Source: Toxorhynchites rutilus septentrionalis
Lineage: Eukaryota; Arthropoda; Insecta; Diptera; Culicidae
Assembly: GCF_029784135.1 (NCBI RefSeq)
Contig: NC_073745.1
Location: 64,076,218 to 64,140,217, forward strand
Length of the DNA: 64,000 nt
Reading direction: 5' to 3'
Positions 21,761-34,166 of the stretch are shown here, one piece after another. Position numbers and translations under genes: made by a program. The notes under the pieces were generated by a model, which saw only the letters and a list, made by a program, of their open reading frames with translations, was not told the DNA's origin and did not search any database. Position 1 is the stretch's first letter; every line of letters starts with the position of its first letter.

Positions 21761-22958
21761 GCTGTAAAAATATTTTTTTTGACGAAAGCCATTGTTGTAT
21801 TTTCGATAATTAACGCTAAAGGAACTCCAATGTTCAAGAAGTATTTTTTTCCCATCTTCCATTTTCCGGGAAATGATCGTTCGAGAAATCGAACATTGGC
21901 CGAAACCCGCACTTTTTTTTGCAAGTACAACCATACTGCGAACTAAAAGTCACTTCAATTAGCAAATACACGGTATTCATAAATGCATCAATTTTGGATT
22001 CCCGGAAGAACAAGAACGGGAGAATGGAGGTCTCTAAGTATAAATCCAAATTAATCCACCTAAAGTGAGATGTGGCATTTCTAATTTCATGTAATTTTCA
22101 CTTATTACTGACAGGCTTTTTCTTTCAAACGAAAGCATATGCTGTTATTTTTATTGTTAATTGTGGTGAAATGTCAATGCTTCAAAACTAGTCTCTCCAA
22201 TTAGCCATTTCCCGAAAAAATCGAACATTTTCCAAAACCTGCAAAGTACCAGAGTACTGCTAAACAACAATGGCATAGAGACTTGGGCGGTTATTATTCG
22301 GTCCGGCGGAAGAATATTCACACAAACAATCTTATTAGATCCTCGTTACACGTACTGATCATTTCCTCCAGCTGCCCCACAAAAGAAATTCTACGGGCCG
22401 CCATCACCTAAGGTTGTTACGGACAAAAAATCATACAGATTTTTAATAATATTTGCTAAATTAATCGATATTTGCAAACATTCAAGACTGAAAATGCAAG
22501 AATAAATGAAAAACCTTCCGTCTTCTGAAGTAAACAAATCAAAATGCGCAGCGGAGGTTAGATGTGTTGGTGTTGATTCAGCAGAAAAAAAATGTTCGTT
22601 ATGGCCAACGTTCGATTTTTCGAACACTCAATTTCCCCGGCTGTTATTTACCTGTATGCGGCTCAATCGAATGATTTTCGCTCTATATCACAATGTATGT
22701 TCTTTTATCAAAGCAATACTGTAGAAAACTTCACATATTTTTGTATTTTATTGGGGTTTCTAATTGAAATTGAAAACACCTTCCAAACATACTTGCTTTA
22801 AATCGAATTTATTATCCAATAAAGTTACTCAAAATTGAATGAAATCGATATAAGTGGTAGCTAATAAATTATGCTATCTTTTGGTGCAAAAACATTACCA
22901 TATGGTTCCTGTCCGAAGACATGAAAAATTATCAAAGTTGCTGGTTTTCGAACGCTCC
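21761..22958. other. AT-rich sequence, no gene
   Basis: Several blocks recur within the segment in both orientations (GAACATTGGCCGAAACCCGCA near 21893, GGCCAACGTTCGATTTTTCGAA near 22600, CGAACATTTTCCAAAACCTGCA near 22222), so this is probably decayed fold-back repeat sequence. No coding region is supported. Confidence 0.4.
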
Positions 22959-22979
22959 GGGGGGGGGGGGGGGGGGGGG
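22959..22979 (+). repeat. Poly-G run of 21
   Basis: A homopolymer of about 21 G sits exactly where the left end of the adjacent fold-back element would be expected. Its length may be an assembly estimate. Confidence 0.8.
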
Positions 22980-22980
22980 T

Positions 22981-24378
22981 GCTAGTGCTAAGTTTCGTTC
23001 CTTATCGCAAACTATTAGACCCGTTTTTTTTTGTTAGGGTGCCCATTTTTATTTTAGGGTGATTCGAAATATCGACTTTTTCCCCGTTTTCAAAAATGAC
23101 ATTTTTCAAAAATTCATAACTTGTGAACTACTGAACCGATTTAGAAGGTCGATATATCAAATTAAAGCTATTTAGCTAGTCATTCTCGGAAAAATACTAC
23201 GTTTGCAAAGATTTCAGGTTTTGGTTTTGTCATTATTGATTGTATTTGTTTTTTATAGTTTTCATGCTCTCGGGAACAAGAGTGCTATATATTTTTATAT
23301 TTTTTTATGGAAAGCTGAGGATTTTCCACATAACATATCTCGAAACCAGGGAGGCGTTTCTTTTTGTTTTTGAGTTATTATTTTTCAAAGTTACCCGTTG
23401 GTCCAAAAAACCATTTTTCCCTGTTTTCCCAAAAATGACTTTTTTCAAAAACTTATTACTTTTGAACTACTGGACCGATTTAGATGATCGACATACCAAA
23501 TTGAAGCCTACTAGCTAGCTTTTATTGAAAAAATAACATATTTGCCAATTAATTAGATTATAGTCACATACATCCAGTCTAGTCGCATAGAAATATTGAA
23601 CGAAAACTGAATACGTTTTCACTTTGAAAAATCATAACTTAAAAACGGGAAATAACACCTCACTGGTATTCGGATATATTATGTGAAAAAACCTCAGCTT
23701 TCAGGAAAAAGATATAAAAAAAATATAGCACCCTTGGTCCCGAAACGGTGTAAGCTATAAAAAAACAAATATAATCAATAATTACGAAAACAAAATCCAT
23801 TTTTAATCAGAGTGTAATATTTTTCCAGACAATACTAGCTCATTGGCTTTAATTTGATATGTCGATCATCGGTTTAGTAGATCAAAAGTCATGATTTTTA
23901 TAGTGGAAAAAATGGGAAAAAAAATATGTTTCTGACCACCGGTTAACTTTGAAAAATCGTAACTCAAAAACGAAATAAACGCCTCCCTGGTTTCGAGATA
24001 TATTATGTGAAAAATCCTCAGCTTTCCAGAAAAAATGTAAAAAAATAAAGCGCCTTTGGTCCCGAGACCATGAAAGCTGTAAAAAACAAATACAATCAAT
24101 AATAATGAAAACATAATTCAAATTTTCTGCAGCTGCAGTATTTTTCCAAAAAAGACCAGCTGATTGGCTTTAATTTAATATATCGAATGTCTGAATTGGT
24201 CCAGTGGTTCAAAAGTTGTAATTTTTTTTTTTAAAAGTCATTTTTGGCAAAAATGCGAAAAAATGAATTTTTCGGACAACTAACAAACAAATAAAAAAAT
24301 ACGGGTTTAATAATAAGAACAACCACTTTTGACGACAAGCTGAGAACCGCTATATCGGTTTGGCATGGAATGGCTGTA
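22981..24378. mobile_element. Fold-back element, copy 1 (left TIR missing)
   Basis: The right end is TGAGAACCGCTATATCGG then TTTGGCATGGAATGGCTG, matching the TIR of the complete small copy at 55190-55605. The body alternates in orientation: blocks such as AACTACTGAACCGATTTAGA, AAGCTGAGGATTTTCCACAT and CAAAGTTACCCGTTGGTCC at 23.1-23.5 kb return as reverse complements at 23.6-24.2 kb. The left end begins with TTCCTTATCGCAAA, so the first 40 or so bases of the TIR are lost beside the poly-G run. Confidence 0.65.
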
Positions 24379-24394
24379 TAATCGAATTCTGTAT

Positions 24395-25118
24395 ATAATC
24401 GAGTCAAAAAAAAAATTTTATTCGGTTTTTATGCATATATTTTTCGTTTATTGAAAATAAAAGAAGAATCTAATTTTTGATTTATCCCCTTAATGTCAGA
24501 AAACACCTTTCTCGCATGAACAAAATATTTTTTTCCAGAATCTCTGAGAAGGAGAAGATGATCATATTTAATGAAAAAAATCCTTCCACGCATATGTTCG
24601 AATTCCAACAAAGACAAAGTTCTAGAACTTTTTTGTTTGTTTCGGACGCTGTTGCCTCAAACTGGCTCTACACTAAAGAGTACGCTACGTATGCCAATTC
24701 TGTTGCTTTCATTCGAAAGATAAGAAAATTTAGTACAGGATATAGTAGTGGAACATCTAAATTAGTGGATTCAAATAACATTTTGGAAGCGAAAATTGAA
24801 AAGATAGTAGTTTTTAATGTGAAATTATTAATTTTATCCTAAAAATTATATTTCTATCAATCAAATCAAAGCTCTCAAACCACTCCACAATTCGTTCTTT
24901 CAAACCCAACTTTTATCTTTCTTATTTTCGCTGCAATATCGATTTAAATAATTGCTGGTGAAAATTCAAGCAAAATATTAAAAAATCGCAATGTTTACCC
25001 CACTGTACCTATAATAGCCACTTAAATTTCACCTTAACGTTGAGAAGTCATATTTGTCATATTTGAATAATAAACAAAAATAAATATTTTTTTCAAACTG
25101 TATATAATCGAGTCCAAA
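24395..25118 (+). repeat. Upstream partial copy of the pogo-like MITE
   Basis: Sequence from ATGTTCGAATTCCAA to CTGTATATAATCGAGTCC is repeated, with about 80 percent visual similarity, in the following element (25127-25769). This copy lacks the CAGG end and abuts the fold-back element. The short open frame in it (24477-24842) has no known domain. Confidence 0.55.
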
Positions 25119-25126
25119 ATTGTATA

Positions 25127-25769
25127 CAGGGCGGACTCGATTATATACAGTTTCTGATATTTGATGAAAAAATCCTACTACGTATATGTTCGAATTTCAA
25201 AAATGACAGAGTTATAAAACTTTTTTTTTTGTTTCAGACTTTGTTCCCTCAACTGGCACTACATTAAAAAGTACGCTACGGAAGACGATTATGTTGCTTT
25301 CATTTGAAAGATGAGAAAATTTATCACAGGTAGTGGAACATCTAAATTTAATTTCAATACCATTTTGAAGAGAAAAACTTAAAAGTTAATAATTTTTAAT
25401 GTGTTATTATTAATTTTATTAAAAAATTACATTAAACTAGATTGTTTCTATCAATTAAATTGAAGCTCTCTAACTGCTCTACAATTTGTTCTTCGACACC
25501 CAACTTCTATCTTCCTTAATTTGGCTGCAATATCGATAAAAACAATTCTTGGGGAAAATTCAGACGAAATCTTCAAAAATCACTATTTTTACCCCACTGT
25601 ACATGTAATAGCCACTTAAATTTCACCTTAACGTCGAAAGGTTACATTTCTTCTAGAAATAAGTCATATTTGAAATATAAAAACAAATCGAAACTGTATA
25701 TAATCGAGTCCAAAATTGTATAAAATCGAATCACATATAATCGAATAAATTATAATCGAGTCCGACCTG
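25127..25769. mobile_element. Pogo-like MITE with CAGGNCGGACTCGATTATA ends
   Basis: The left end CAGGGCGGACTCGATTATAT at 25127 and the right end TATAATCGAGTCCGACCTG at 25769 are inverted copies. TA flanks both sides (25125-25126, 25770-25771). At 643 bases without a frame it is a non-autonomous element; CAG-starting TIRs with TA duplication suggest pogo/Tigger relatives (inference). Confidence 0.65.
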
Positions 25770-26080
25770 TAATATGGGAAGGGGTTAAACAAAGTTTAGC
25801 GCGTAGCGGTACCGCATCGGACGCACAAAAATTAATGTATTTTTTTTAAATTATGAATTTCCATATTTTGCAGTTGTAACAATTTAAGAAAAAAAATAAT
25901 TTACATGTACTTTTGCATGAGAAACTATATGTCCCTTAGATTAACCTTAGTCCCATAGATTAACCGTTCTTGAGATGTAACCAACACTATATCATGGAGA
26001 TAATGTTTGTGAAATTTTTGTACGATATCAAAACCTTATTCGTAATGTCCAGCAGCAGTATGCAGTTTATATTTTTTACC
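25770..26080. other. AT-rich spacer
   Basis: No gene or repeat recognised between the two MITEs. Confidence 0.4.
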
Positions 26081-26082
26081 TA

Positions 26083-26704
26083 CCGTTCCGAATCATATTT
26101 CGGACGCTTAAGGTATATGATGCAGAAGCCAGATCTAAACTTTATGCACAGGTATTGTTTGGTAGATATTTTTAATAAATTAGTTCAATATGCTTCAAGC
26201 TTTCTACTTTGGTGCCTATTTGATTGAAAACATAATAAAATCATCGAATAAAATGCTTTTCAAATGAAGCGAATAAGAATCAAACTTCGGACAGATTGAA
26301 TTCAAATTTCGGACACTTTATTTTGTAATTTTATGGACGAAAATTACATTACACTTGATTATATTTTATAGTCAACTGCGAAACACTTACCAAGCAATCA
26401 TAGTAAACTGTTAACGATGATGAGAACTGATGAAACACGGGAGAAATTTGAATATTTATGAACGGGTAAATTCTACGTGCTCACGCAAAACAAACGTGCT
26501 CACAAACACAAACGATAATGAGTGGTGCTGTTGAATTTTTTCCTACTATGTGATAATTCAAATGTTATTCTCAATCGAAGTGATAGTGAAACCAAGGGAT
26601 CACTCTAAAGAAGCAATTGTGATATTAAATTTATAGCTATATCATCAGTGCATTAAGCATTTCAAGATATCAGAACAAAGTGTCCGAAATATGATTCAGA
26701 ACGG
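26083..26704 (+). mobile_element. Complete TIR element, relative of 1-531
   Basis: The termini CCGTTCCGAATCATATTTCG at 26083 and, reversed, CCGTTCTGAATCATATTTCG at 26704 differ by one base, with TA on each side (26081-26082, 26705-26706). The body matches 1-531 in reverse orientation. GTCCGAAATTTG-type motifs recur inside both copies. At 622 bases it is non-coding and thus non-autonomous. Confidence 0.75.
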
Positions 26705-26826
26705 TACATGATTTTCATTCTTTTACAAAAGAAAAAATTAAACAAAAGTTTATTAAAAAAGTGAAAAGATCAGAAACTTTTTTTATTAGCATATTTTTTG
26801 CTTTTTTGATGCGGTTATATATGTTA

Positions 26827-27060
26827 CTAGCTGACCCGGCAAACTTCGTTCCGCCTAAAATGGATTTTTTTGTTATCAATACCTTCAAACATTCACGGTT
26901 TCTTGCAGTTTCTCGCAGAACTGTGTATTGATTGATCTTCTAATTGACCCTATAAATTTCCTTCTATTATAAAGTTCCTAGTGCTACACGTTCTCCCTTA
27001 CATGGAATACATGTTTGATACACAAAATATAATAAAATGATGGCATCTCAAATCGGACGA
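26827..27060 (+). repeat. Retroposon tail starting CTAGCTGACCCGGCAAAC
   Basis: The first 60 bases match the start of the block at 1428 closely, including TTGTTATCAATACCTTCAAA. The rest has diverged and shows only part of the downstream order. The 142-bp units are absent here. Confidence 0.55.
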
Positions 27061-27200
27061 TTCCTTCCTCCGATTTTTTAAGATGATACCTGCACGGACA
27101 GTGTCCGGTCAATAGACCGATTAATGTACTCAAATCACCTTACTCAAGCATGGATGAATAATTTGAACTGTCTTAATGTTGATAGAGCCCTCCAATTGGA

Positions 27201-29143
27201 TTGGTTCTCAAAGTGGTCGATAGCAACCCGTTGGGGTCGATGTTGGTTTCCCAGGAGTCGACATGAACGAAAACTGATTTTGGTGATCGACCAGGTCTAA
27301 AAACCGATCCCAATTGAATAACACAAGTTTTCATTTGAAACTTTCAAGATACTTACTGATATATAGATACAAGATATTTACTGAATTGTATGTCTATTTT
27401 TGGATGAGATAATGGTGTCAAGTTTACTCACCTAACCGATCGTCCTTTTACACGTGAAACTGAAACTGACATATATCCCATTCAAATGATAATGAATTCG
27501 AGTAGTTTCAATCTTCAAGAGGACGCGTTTGCTTTCAAATTCAAAAGAAATGACAGCAGAAAATAACTAAATTGAAGAATCGATGTTTCAGTTTGAGTAA
27601 AGAATACTCAATCGATAAAGATTCTGGCTAATAAGAAAAGATGAAGTAAAAGAATCATTTGCATCTTCTTGTTTCGAAATTGTTAAGCTCTGAATATAAT
27701 TAATTTTTTTTCCTGTATTTTGTTTTTAAGTAAAATTTTTTTTACGTAGGATTACATCTATCGGCAATATATTGGAGTACGAAATGAAAACGAAAAAACT
27801 GCCACATCGCGGAAATTGTCTAATTTCAAGCGCTCATTGCTCAGTCATTTGTTGATGGATTTTCGGGATAATTGCATCAATAGATTTCGCATTCCTTACT
27901 AATAATTTAATACAATGAAGAAAATTATATATTTTATGAAACTTTTATGCAATTGGTCAAATGATACAAGCAATCTGTGCTCTCCCAGTTGCTCATTCAA
28001 TACGAATACGGGACTGTGCAATTAGTTATGTGTTTGGTTTGATTTTCTGCTGTGGTAAATTCTAGATCTTGACTGGACCAATTTGCTCTCCCCCAGTTCA
28101 TCTCATTTCTTATCATCATCCTTCTGCTATCATCGCTCGATTGTACAACTGGTGGAGTAAACAAAGAATACTCAACAATCAAACTAAACGCTCCTTTTCA
28201 GGGCCATCAAATTAATATTCAAGAGTTAAATAATAGAATTTTTCAAACATATCCAGAATAAATTTTCAATAATAGCTTAACGTAATCCTACGTCATATGC
28301 TGTCGTTTCTCGGCCGCAACCCTCCTGTAACTTTTCATTGATGACTAAAATTTGAAAATTTCTACACGGGAGTATCATTTTACCCACGAATTTGCGACGA
28401 AAATACCTTTGTCTCACAGAAAGTCCTATGTATTATGAGACCAAGTACTACACATGTGATTTATGAATGTTGGTGGTCAATAGCGGTATGTTCATTTCGT
28501 CATTTTGTTGAAACAGAAGTTTTAATCCACAAACCGAAACATTGCATAAATATTCAATTGGAATCCTCTACTAAATCCATGTTGAATTATGTGGTGTAAA
28601 AATCACATTGCTCAGAAGATTTGAGCTGCAGAAGGAACTCTTGCGTTTCATACATTAAAAATGATTCAAATCCATGAACTGTCTCCGGCACCATTGCGCA
28701 TCATGTTTGATGACTCGGAAACCGCCCAAAAATCACCTGTTCTCGTACAGAACAGAAGCTATCATCTCCGGATTCTTTTCACCGCATGAAATCGTCCGAG
28801 AAATCATCCATCCATCCTTCTTACGCTAAAGGTCACGAGTTCAATTCTCACTCCCATCATTCTTCCAAAAATGGAAATAAAGTGAGGAACCAGCCAAAAG
28901 TGTTGAAATTAATTATAATGCAGATAAAATAGATTTAAGTATTTTGGTCTCTAGAAGTGCAAATCACATACAACGTGTTTCTATTTATTTATATCTCAAA
29001 ACAATGATAATAATAACAATGGTCATAATCGTAGCTGTGACAGGTGTGCTGATTTTCAACTCCGACCAGATGGTATCCCCATCGATGGTATCACTTCATT
29101 CTGGAAGAGGGGGCTCTGGCTCATAATAGTTTGAGAATCCCTG
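27201..29143. mobile_element. Possible hAT-type relic with TTCTCAAA ends
   Basis: TTGGTTCTCAAAGTGGTCG at 27201, followed by repeated GGGGTCGATG motifs, and TAGTTTGAGAATCCCTG at 29127-29143 are inverted to each other. TTCTCAAA near both ends and guanine-rich GGTCG repeats are typical of degraded hAT MITEs. No target duplication is clear and no transposase remains. A younger palindromic-end MITE sits inside at 27743-28294. Confidence 0.35.
27743..28294. mobile_element. Palindromic-end element, copy D
   Basis: ACGTAGGATTAC at 27744 and GTAATCCTACGTC ending at 28294 are inverted ends of the same family as 16395 and 31316. Shared interior text includes ATTGCATCAATAGAT. About 550 bases, non-coding. 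Confidence 0.55.
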
Positions 29144-29747
29144 ATGTAGATAATCGACAAAAAGGCTCAGGCCAGACGAATTTCGTTGAAGATCCTAATC
29201 TTGCTAAGAGATCGATATTTTCATCACCTGGTCACCGCCGTGACCAGGCACCCTGTATAGATTAACATCGATAGTAGCAGCTAGTTGCATCAAGAATATT
29301 ACACATTTCCAAACTAGCTTCAACTGACATGTGATTGCTTTAAATGCATTAACGCTTCAACAGGCCGTTAGAACTAGGCATGTAATCAACGCAAAATACA
29401 TGTTTACATGTTAAAATACACAAAACATTTTTTTTCAATACGCAAAACAGTTAAAAACTTTGAAAAATTTTATGACAGTATAACTGCCACTGCCCGGCTA
29501 ACGTAAAATGTTGGTGGCAATACAGTTGGCTAGCGGTAAACACTTGATGGTAAACATGATTTTTTTATATTTCAATTTTTGATGTTAAATTCAACAAAAA
29601 CAATTAATAAAACTCATGTTCAGCAGGTCCAAACCGCCAGAAAATTGACTGATTTTTCAATGACTTTTCGCTCTTTGCTCTTGCTGCTCTATATTGGGAG
29701 TTGTGACATTAATATGGCTAGGCTAGGCTAGAAGTGATAATGTATTG
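28295..29747. other. AT-rich sequence, no gene
   Basis: Nothing beyond the possible hAT end near 29143 is recognised. Short open frames show no domain. Confidence 0.4.
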
Positions 29748-30591
29748 TTAAAAAAAGAGGAAAAAAAAAATAAAACCGTTGGAGGCAATATAGTTGCCAC
29801 TACTCGTGAAAGGGTCAAGAACTGCTTGACTGTCTGAGAAGATACAGATACTGGCATACCCGTACTTTCTAGCCAAACAAACATTTGTACCTGTTAAAAT
29901 AGCTTGTATTTCTGTTTGAAAAACTGTAGCCCACTGTTCCATTGGAATTGACATGTCGATTCCTGGTCCAGTAATCCCAGTTCCTCACTACAATAGATCA
30001 AACTAATGGTCGCAGTGGTACAATGCTCCTACAGAAGAATCTCAGCTCCTGTAGATTTACCAGTTTTAGACCCATCGTTAAAAACACAAATGATCCTGGA
30101 TGAATGCATCTTTCCACACAAAAATTTTTTGAAAACGTTGAATACAGCCGATGGAAGATTTGCGTAACAACCAATTCATTTGGCCGCTGATTTACGGCAA
30201 TCATTCTTTCTCATTCCCCGTTCAAACGCACTAGACCAAATAAATGCGGGTCTGAAGATATTCAATATATGGAAACAAGTACAAACTCTCTGATTACATA
30301 ACACTCATGTAGCATTATTAAATGTCCAATCAGCTGTAAGGTTCTGAAGCGATTGTTGGATATTGCAGAATATTGTAGTAGGTGCGGACATTTCAAGCGG
30401 TTTGCTTGATGAAGTTTTCCACGGATTAAATTACGCAATCCGAAATGAAAATGACGGAGAACTGCATTCATACAAATGAGGTGGATTTTTTCACGAACTG
30501 AAGTAATGTGATTTACTGTCCCACTGATTTCTAGAAGCGTTTCAAATACCCGGATTAGCGCCTCATAATTTGCAGTTGAAATTTGCATCAA
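29748..30591 (-). pseudogene. Non-LTR retrotransposon RT-end/RNase H fragment, heavily decayed
   Basis: On the minus strand, RT C-terminal-like sequence (30591-30262) is followed near 30080 by a frame reading CVFNDGSKTGKSTGA, the first RNase H block with Asp kept inside NDGS. After a stop and frameshift comes WATVFQTEIQAILTG and ICIFSDSQAVL (29.8-29.93 kb), the second and third acidic blocks. It is a different family from the copies at 9.8-13.7 and 38 kb. No intact frame longer than about 110 residues remains. Confidence 0.7.
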
Positions 30592-31315
30592 TGATTATTA
30601 CGTCCGGGGTATTAATCTACCTCGATTTTACAATTGAAGTAAAAAAACTGCTAAACATCATTGAAACCACAATCTTAACATAAACATGATTGTGATATTA
30701 AGGGTGATTAGAAACCCATAGTTTTAAAATATTCAATTTAACACCTTCGTCGCCCAGACCGATTTGGTCGAGTTTCATGCGGGGCCCCAATTCAACTGTC
30801 GGTGAGCTAGAGAATAAGCGGGCAACGACAATAATGATTCCGGGTACGATTCAGGACTACTTTTGAATCTGAATGAAATTAACCAATCAATGATTAGAAA
30901 ACTTATGAAAATAATTTTTCAGCCAATTATACAGTATTGCCAATGATAATAAAAAAAATGAAATTCAACCAAACGAATTTGCTCTCTATACTATAATCGA
31001 TGACGATGAATAATTAAAATCTAATTCGAGACTATGGAATATTCTGTTCAATCGATTGCGAAGATTCACTGAATATAGCATACCAATAACATATGTCACT
31101 TTCGTGTGAAAATAATCGTCATAAACTATATCACATTTGACAACATCGACTTTCTAAGTGATTCGTTTTAATTGTCCTTTACGCTTGGTAAATAAAAAGA
31201 CAAAAGAAGAGCTGCAAGTTTTTTTTTTCTGAGAATGAGGATAATAATTGCGCAACTCGGATAGGCCCCTGTTCATTCCAAAAAGTTTTTTTCTTAGACG
31301 CACATGTGTTTTTTT
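30592..31315. other. AT-rich spacer, no gene
   Basis: No repeat ends or coding region could be recognised. Confidence 0.4.
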
Positions 31316-31822
31316 GACGTAGGACTACGTCTAACCGGAAGATATAGGGGGTGAAATGGAAATCTAGGCACTGAACAAGTAGGAAAAAATGCAAGATTTG
31401 GAACGCTTATAACTCGAGCATTTCTCAATAGTTTTGGCATCAATTGATAGGAAATATATCTACGCATCTATCATAATGAATAACTTTTCATTTTTCTTGA
31501 GATAAATAATTGAATAATTGTGAAATATCAAGCATTGTCCAAATGCACTATGTGCCCATTTTTGATTGGTCCATTTTGTGCTCCTCAAATCGTACCGACC
31601 AAAACGGGCAACCAGAGCAGCAGCGAAATAGAATGAAGCACCATTGGAAAGGAAAAAGAAAAAAATGAACGAAACATTGGTCGCCGCTCACACATGCGTA
31701 ATTCTCGAGCCAGCCAGTCAGCTTAAAAATCCCCGCTCCGCTGCCGTAACGATCATTCTCATTTAAACCGTACACCACATCGGTTCGCATCAAAACACTT
31801 CAACAAACCAACCCAAGCAGCC

Positions 31823-32269
31823 ATGTCTTGACATGGCTAAGGAGGAAAAGTGAAGGGAAAGGCAAAATCCCGCTCGAACCGTGTTGATCTGGAGTTCCCC
31901 GCAAGGGTAGCTAGGCCGAGCGCGTTAGTACCAGTGCACCAGTCCACCTAGCCGGCGTTATATAGTTTCGGCCGTCGAAGTGATCGAGTTGGCTGGTAAA
32001 GCTGCTCGCGACGATAAGAAAACCCGCATTCAGAACAGAACACATTCGGTTCGGTGGACATCAAGACAACAACAGGCAGTTGCAGCGAGTGGCAAACGCA
32101 ATCGCAAAACGGCAGCTGGTAGCAGAAGAAAAAAGTTTGTTCTTTATACAATCTGCTTTGGTGGCAAATCCAGAATAAGGCGGGATCTAGGGCGTTCGAA
32201 ATGGTTTTTTTCAAAACCACGAGTACTAAGTTTTCTAAAATTCCATAAAACACGGCGCTTATCAGGGCC
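31823..32269 (+). pseudogene. Histone H2A pseudogene with 3' stem-loop, module 1
   Basis: From ATG at 31823 the frame reads MS, stop, HG, stop, then GGKVKGKAKSRSNR, matching the insect H2A N-terminus almost residue for residue with two nonsense changes. LEFP follows; about eight residues are deleted; then after a frameshift RKG, S, stop, AERV and APVHLAGV continue the H2A fold, and after another shift AVEVIELAGKAARDDKKTRI covers the core to 32030. The H2A C-terminal half is replaced by unrelated sequence. At 32254-32269 GGCGCTTATCAGGGCC has the six-four-six layout of the replication-dependent histone mRNA stem-loop. H2A would package DNA with H2B; this copy cannot encode it. Confidence 0.8.
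32254..32269 (+). promoter_or_regulatory. Histone-type 3' processing stem-loop (module 1)
   Basis: GGCGCTTATCAGGGCC matches the 6-bp stem, 4-base loop pattern, with one G-G mismatch in the stem. A purine-rich CAAAAAAGAG, like the histone downstream element bound by U7 snRNA, follows about a dozen bases later. Confidence 0.6.
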
Positions 32270-32339
32270 ATTAAACCTTTCAAAAAAGAGTTTACGAAAT
32301 ACAGTTCAATGCTTTCTAAAATAATATCCAGAATAATAA

Positions 32340-33051
32340 TAAAACACAAATTGATTTTTTCATAATTTGTTTGCCAGTATATGACGAGTATGTGAATTTG
32401 GCAGTTGTTCTGAGCTTATTTATGGTTGGGGACTTTCCCGATTATTCAATATTCATTAATTTTTAAATTGCTTCTAGATTGAAAGTACAGTAATTCACAT
32501 TTAGCTCGACATTCAGCTAATTGGACGGACCTGTAATGCGACATATTTAGTTGGACATTTTTGTAAACATAAAGTTCGAGGTCCAAATTATGACCCCACA
32601 TCGAAAGTCGACACTGTACCACTGTCATCGCAAATGTTCAATTACAGGTGCGACACTGAGTGGTGTTTCGGCACGTCGCATTAAATGTAATTTACTGAAC
32701 AACATGTCACAAGCTGGATGGGAAGAAATTTTCCAACTGTGAAAGCTGTGGCGAGTGGCAAACGCAATCGCTAAACAGGAAGGTTTAGCCGAACAAGATG
32801 GGGATATCGAGTGATAACAAAACAATAAACTCTTTAGATTAAAGATAATTTTGTGATCCTGAAAAGGACCCTTTTTAGCCTGCATGTGAATCCAACGAGC
32901 GAACAAATCGTAATGAATGTATTTTTTCTTCTTTCTTCTTTGTTTTTAAGAGGCTTTAAACTTTGCTGTTCATTCGCCTCTAATGTATTTTTTTGCCATC
33001 GCTGCCTTTTAATGATCTTTCGTTCGTCTCGTTGGACTCGCCCCTCTGGCT
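32340..33051. other. Downstream part of histone-carrying module 1, no gene
   Basis: Blocks here recur after module 2 (TTATTTATGGTTGGGG and TTATTGGTGGTTGGGG; the AGAGGCTTTAAACTTTGC motif at 32949 and 34836). GCGAGTGGCAAACGCAATCG occurs a third time near 32749. No coding region. Confidence 0.5.
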
Positions 33052-34027
33052 TAAGCCAGCGCTACACGATGCTACGAACACCCTCGAATGCTGGACGCTC
33101 GATGATTCGACGCATCGTGTAGTCGACTGACGAGCTACGAACCTCCAATGTCGAGCGCCGAATATTCGCGTTGGAAGGTAATCCGTTCGTTGTGGATTAC
33201 CTTCCAACGCGAGTGGCACGAGTCAAAGAGTTTTTGTCATTCGTTGATTCGACCAGGGGTTAGACATCAATTGAATATAGGCTACCCAAAATCAAAATCA
33301 ATATGGCGTCATTTGTTTACCAACATACCATTTGCGAGGATTGAAATCGTTGAAATCACGGAAATTGCGCTGCTTTATTTCTAAATGCATAAGCGATTTT
33401 CATATTTCGGTTTCACATGGAGGTGTTCACATTCAACATGGAGTTTAAAGTTAGCCACTATTTGACTATATAACCGGACCGAGTTGTAAACTACAGTAAT
33501 TGTCAGAACCAAAATGTCAGTAAACCGCAGCAATATTGGGTACACTGGCAATATGAGGAATTTGACGTTTTAGTCATACCCCTGGATTCGACACTCGATG
33601 ACATTCGATACACCGCTACACGATTCGTCCGAATCTATCTTTGACAGATTGGTTTGTTTACAAGTTTTAAATGAAGGAACTATGAAATTGGTTCATAAAA
33701 TTCAAAATATTCCGCAAAATATTGCAATTTAATAATGTTGATTTCAAGCATTTTTAATTTACAGCCCGATATCAGTGCAATTGCAACGGTGGCAATTTCT
33801 ATACTCGCATCGTCAACCAGTTTCCTAACGTTTTAGATGGTAAATAAAAACAATTAACATTCGATCCAAATACTCGCCAATTGTTTGGACCGATTGCATT
33901 GAATCGAACATTCACTTCACCGTGTAGCAGCACATTCGTCACAACATTTGTCGATTCATCGAGTCAAATGTTTGAAACCAACGTTCGAATGGAACGTTGG
34001 ACGAATAGTAGTGTAGCGCCCGCATTA
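33052..34027. mobile_element. MITE with GCGCTACAC ends between the two histone modules
   Basis: TAAGCCAGCGCTACACGATG at 33052 and its inverted counterpart GTGTAGCGCCCGCATTA at 34011-34027 bound about 0.98 kb. CGATT, TTCGAATG and ATTCGTCC motifs alternate in both orientations inside, giving a fold-back layout. A perfect 19-bp hairpin lies at 33166-33212. Non-coding. Confidence 0.45.
33166..33212. repeat. Perfect 19-bp hairpin
   Basis: TCGCGTTGGAAGGTAATCC (33166-33184) and its exact reverse complement (33194-33212) enclose nine bases. Confidence 0.85.
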
Positions 34028-34166
34028 GTCTGCTGATTTGTCTCTATCCTGTGAGTGTGTACCGCTAGAGTACAAAAGGCGCGGATCCGTTGAAAAATAT
34101 ATCATTCTCTTTCAAACCGTAAATCAGTGTGGTTGTGTGGCATCGTTTCACATCACATCGCATCAA

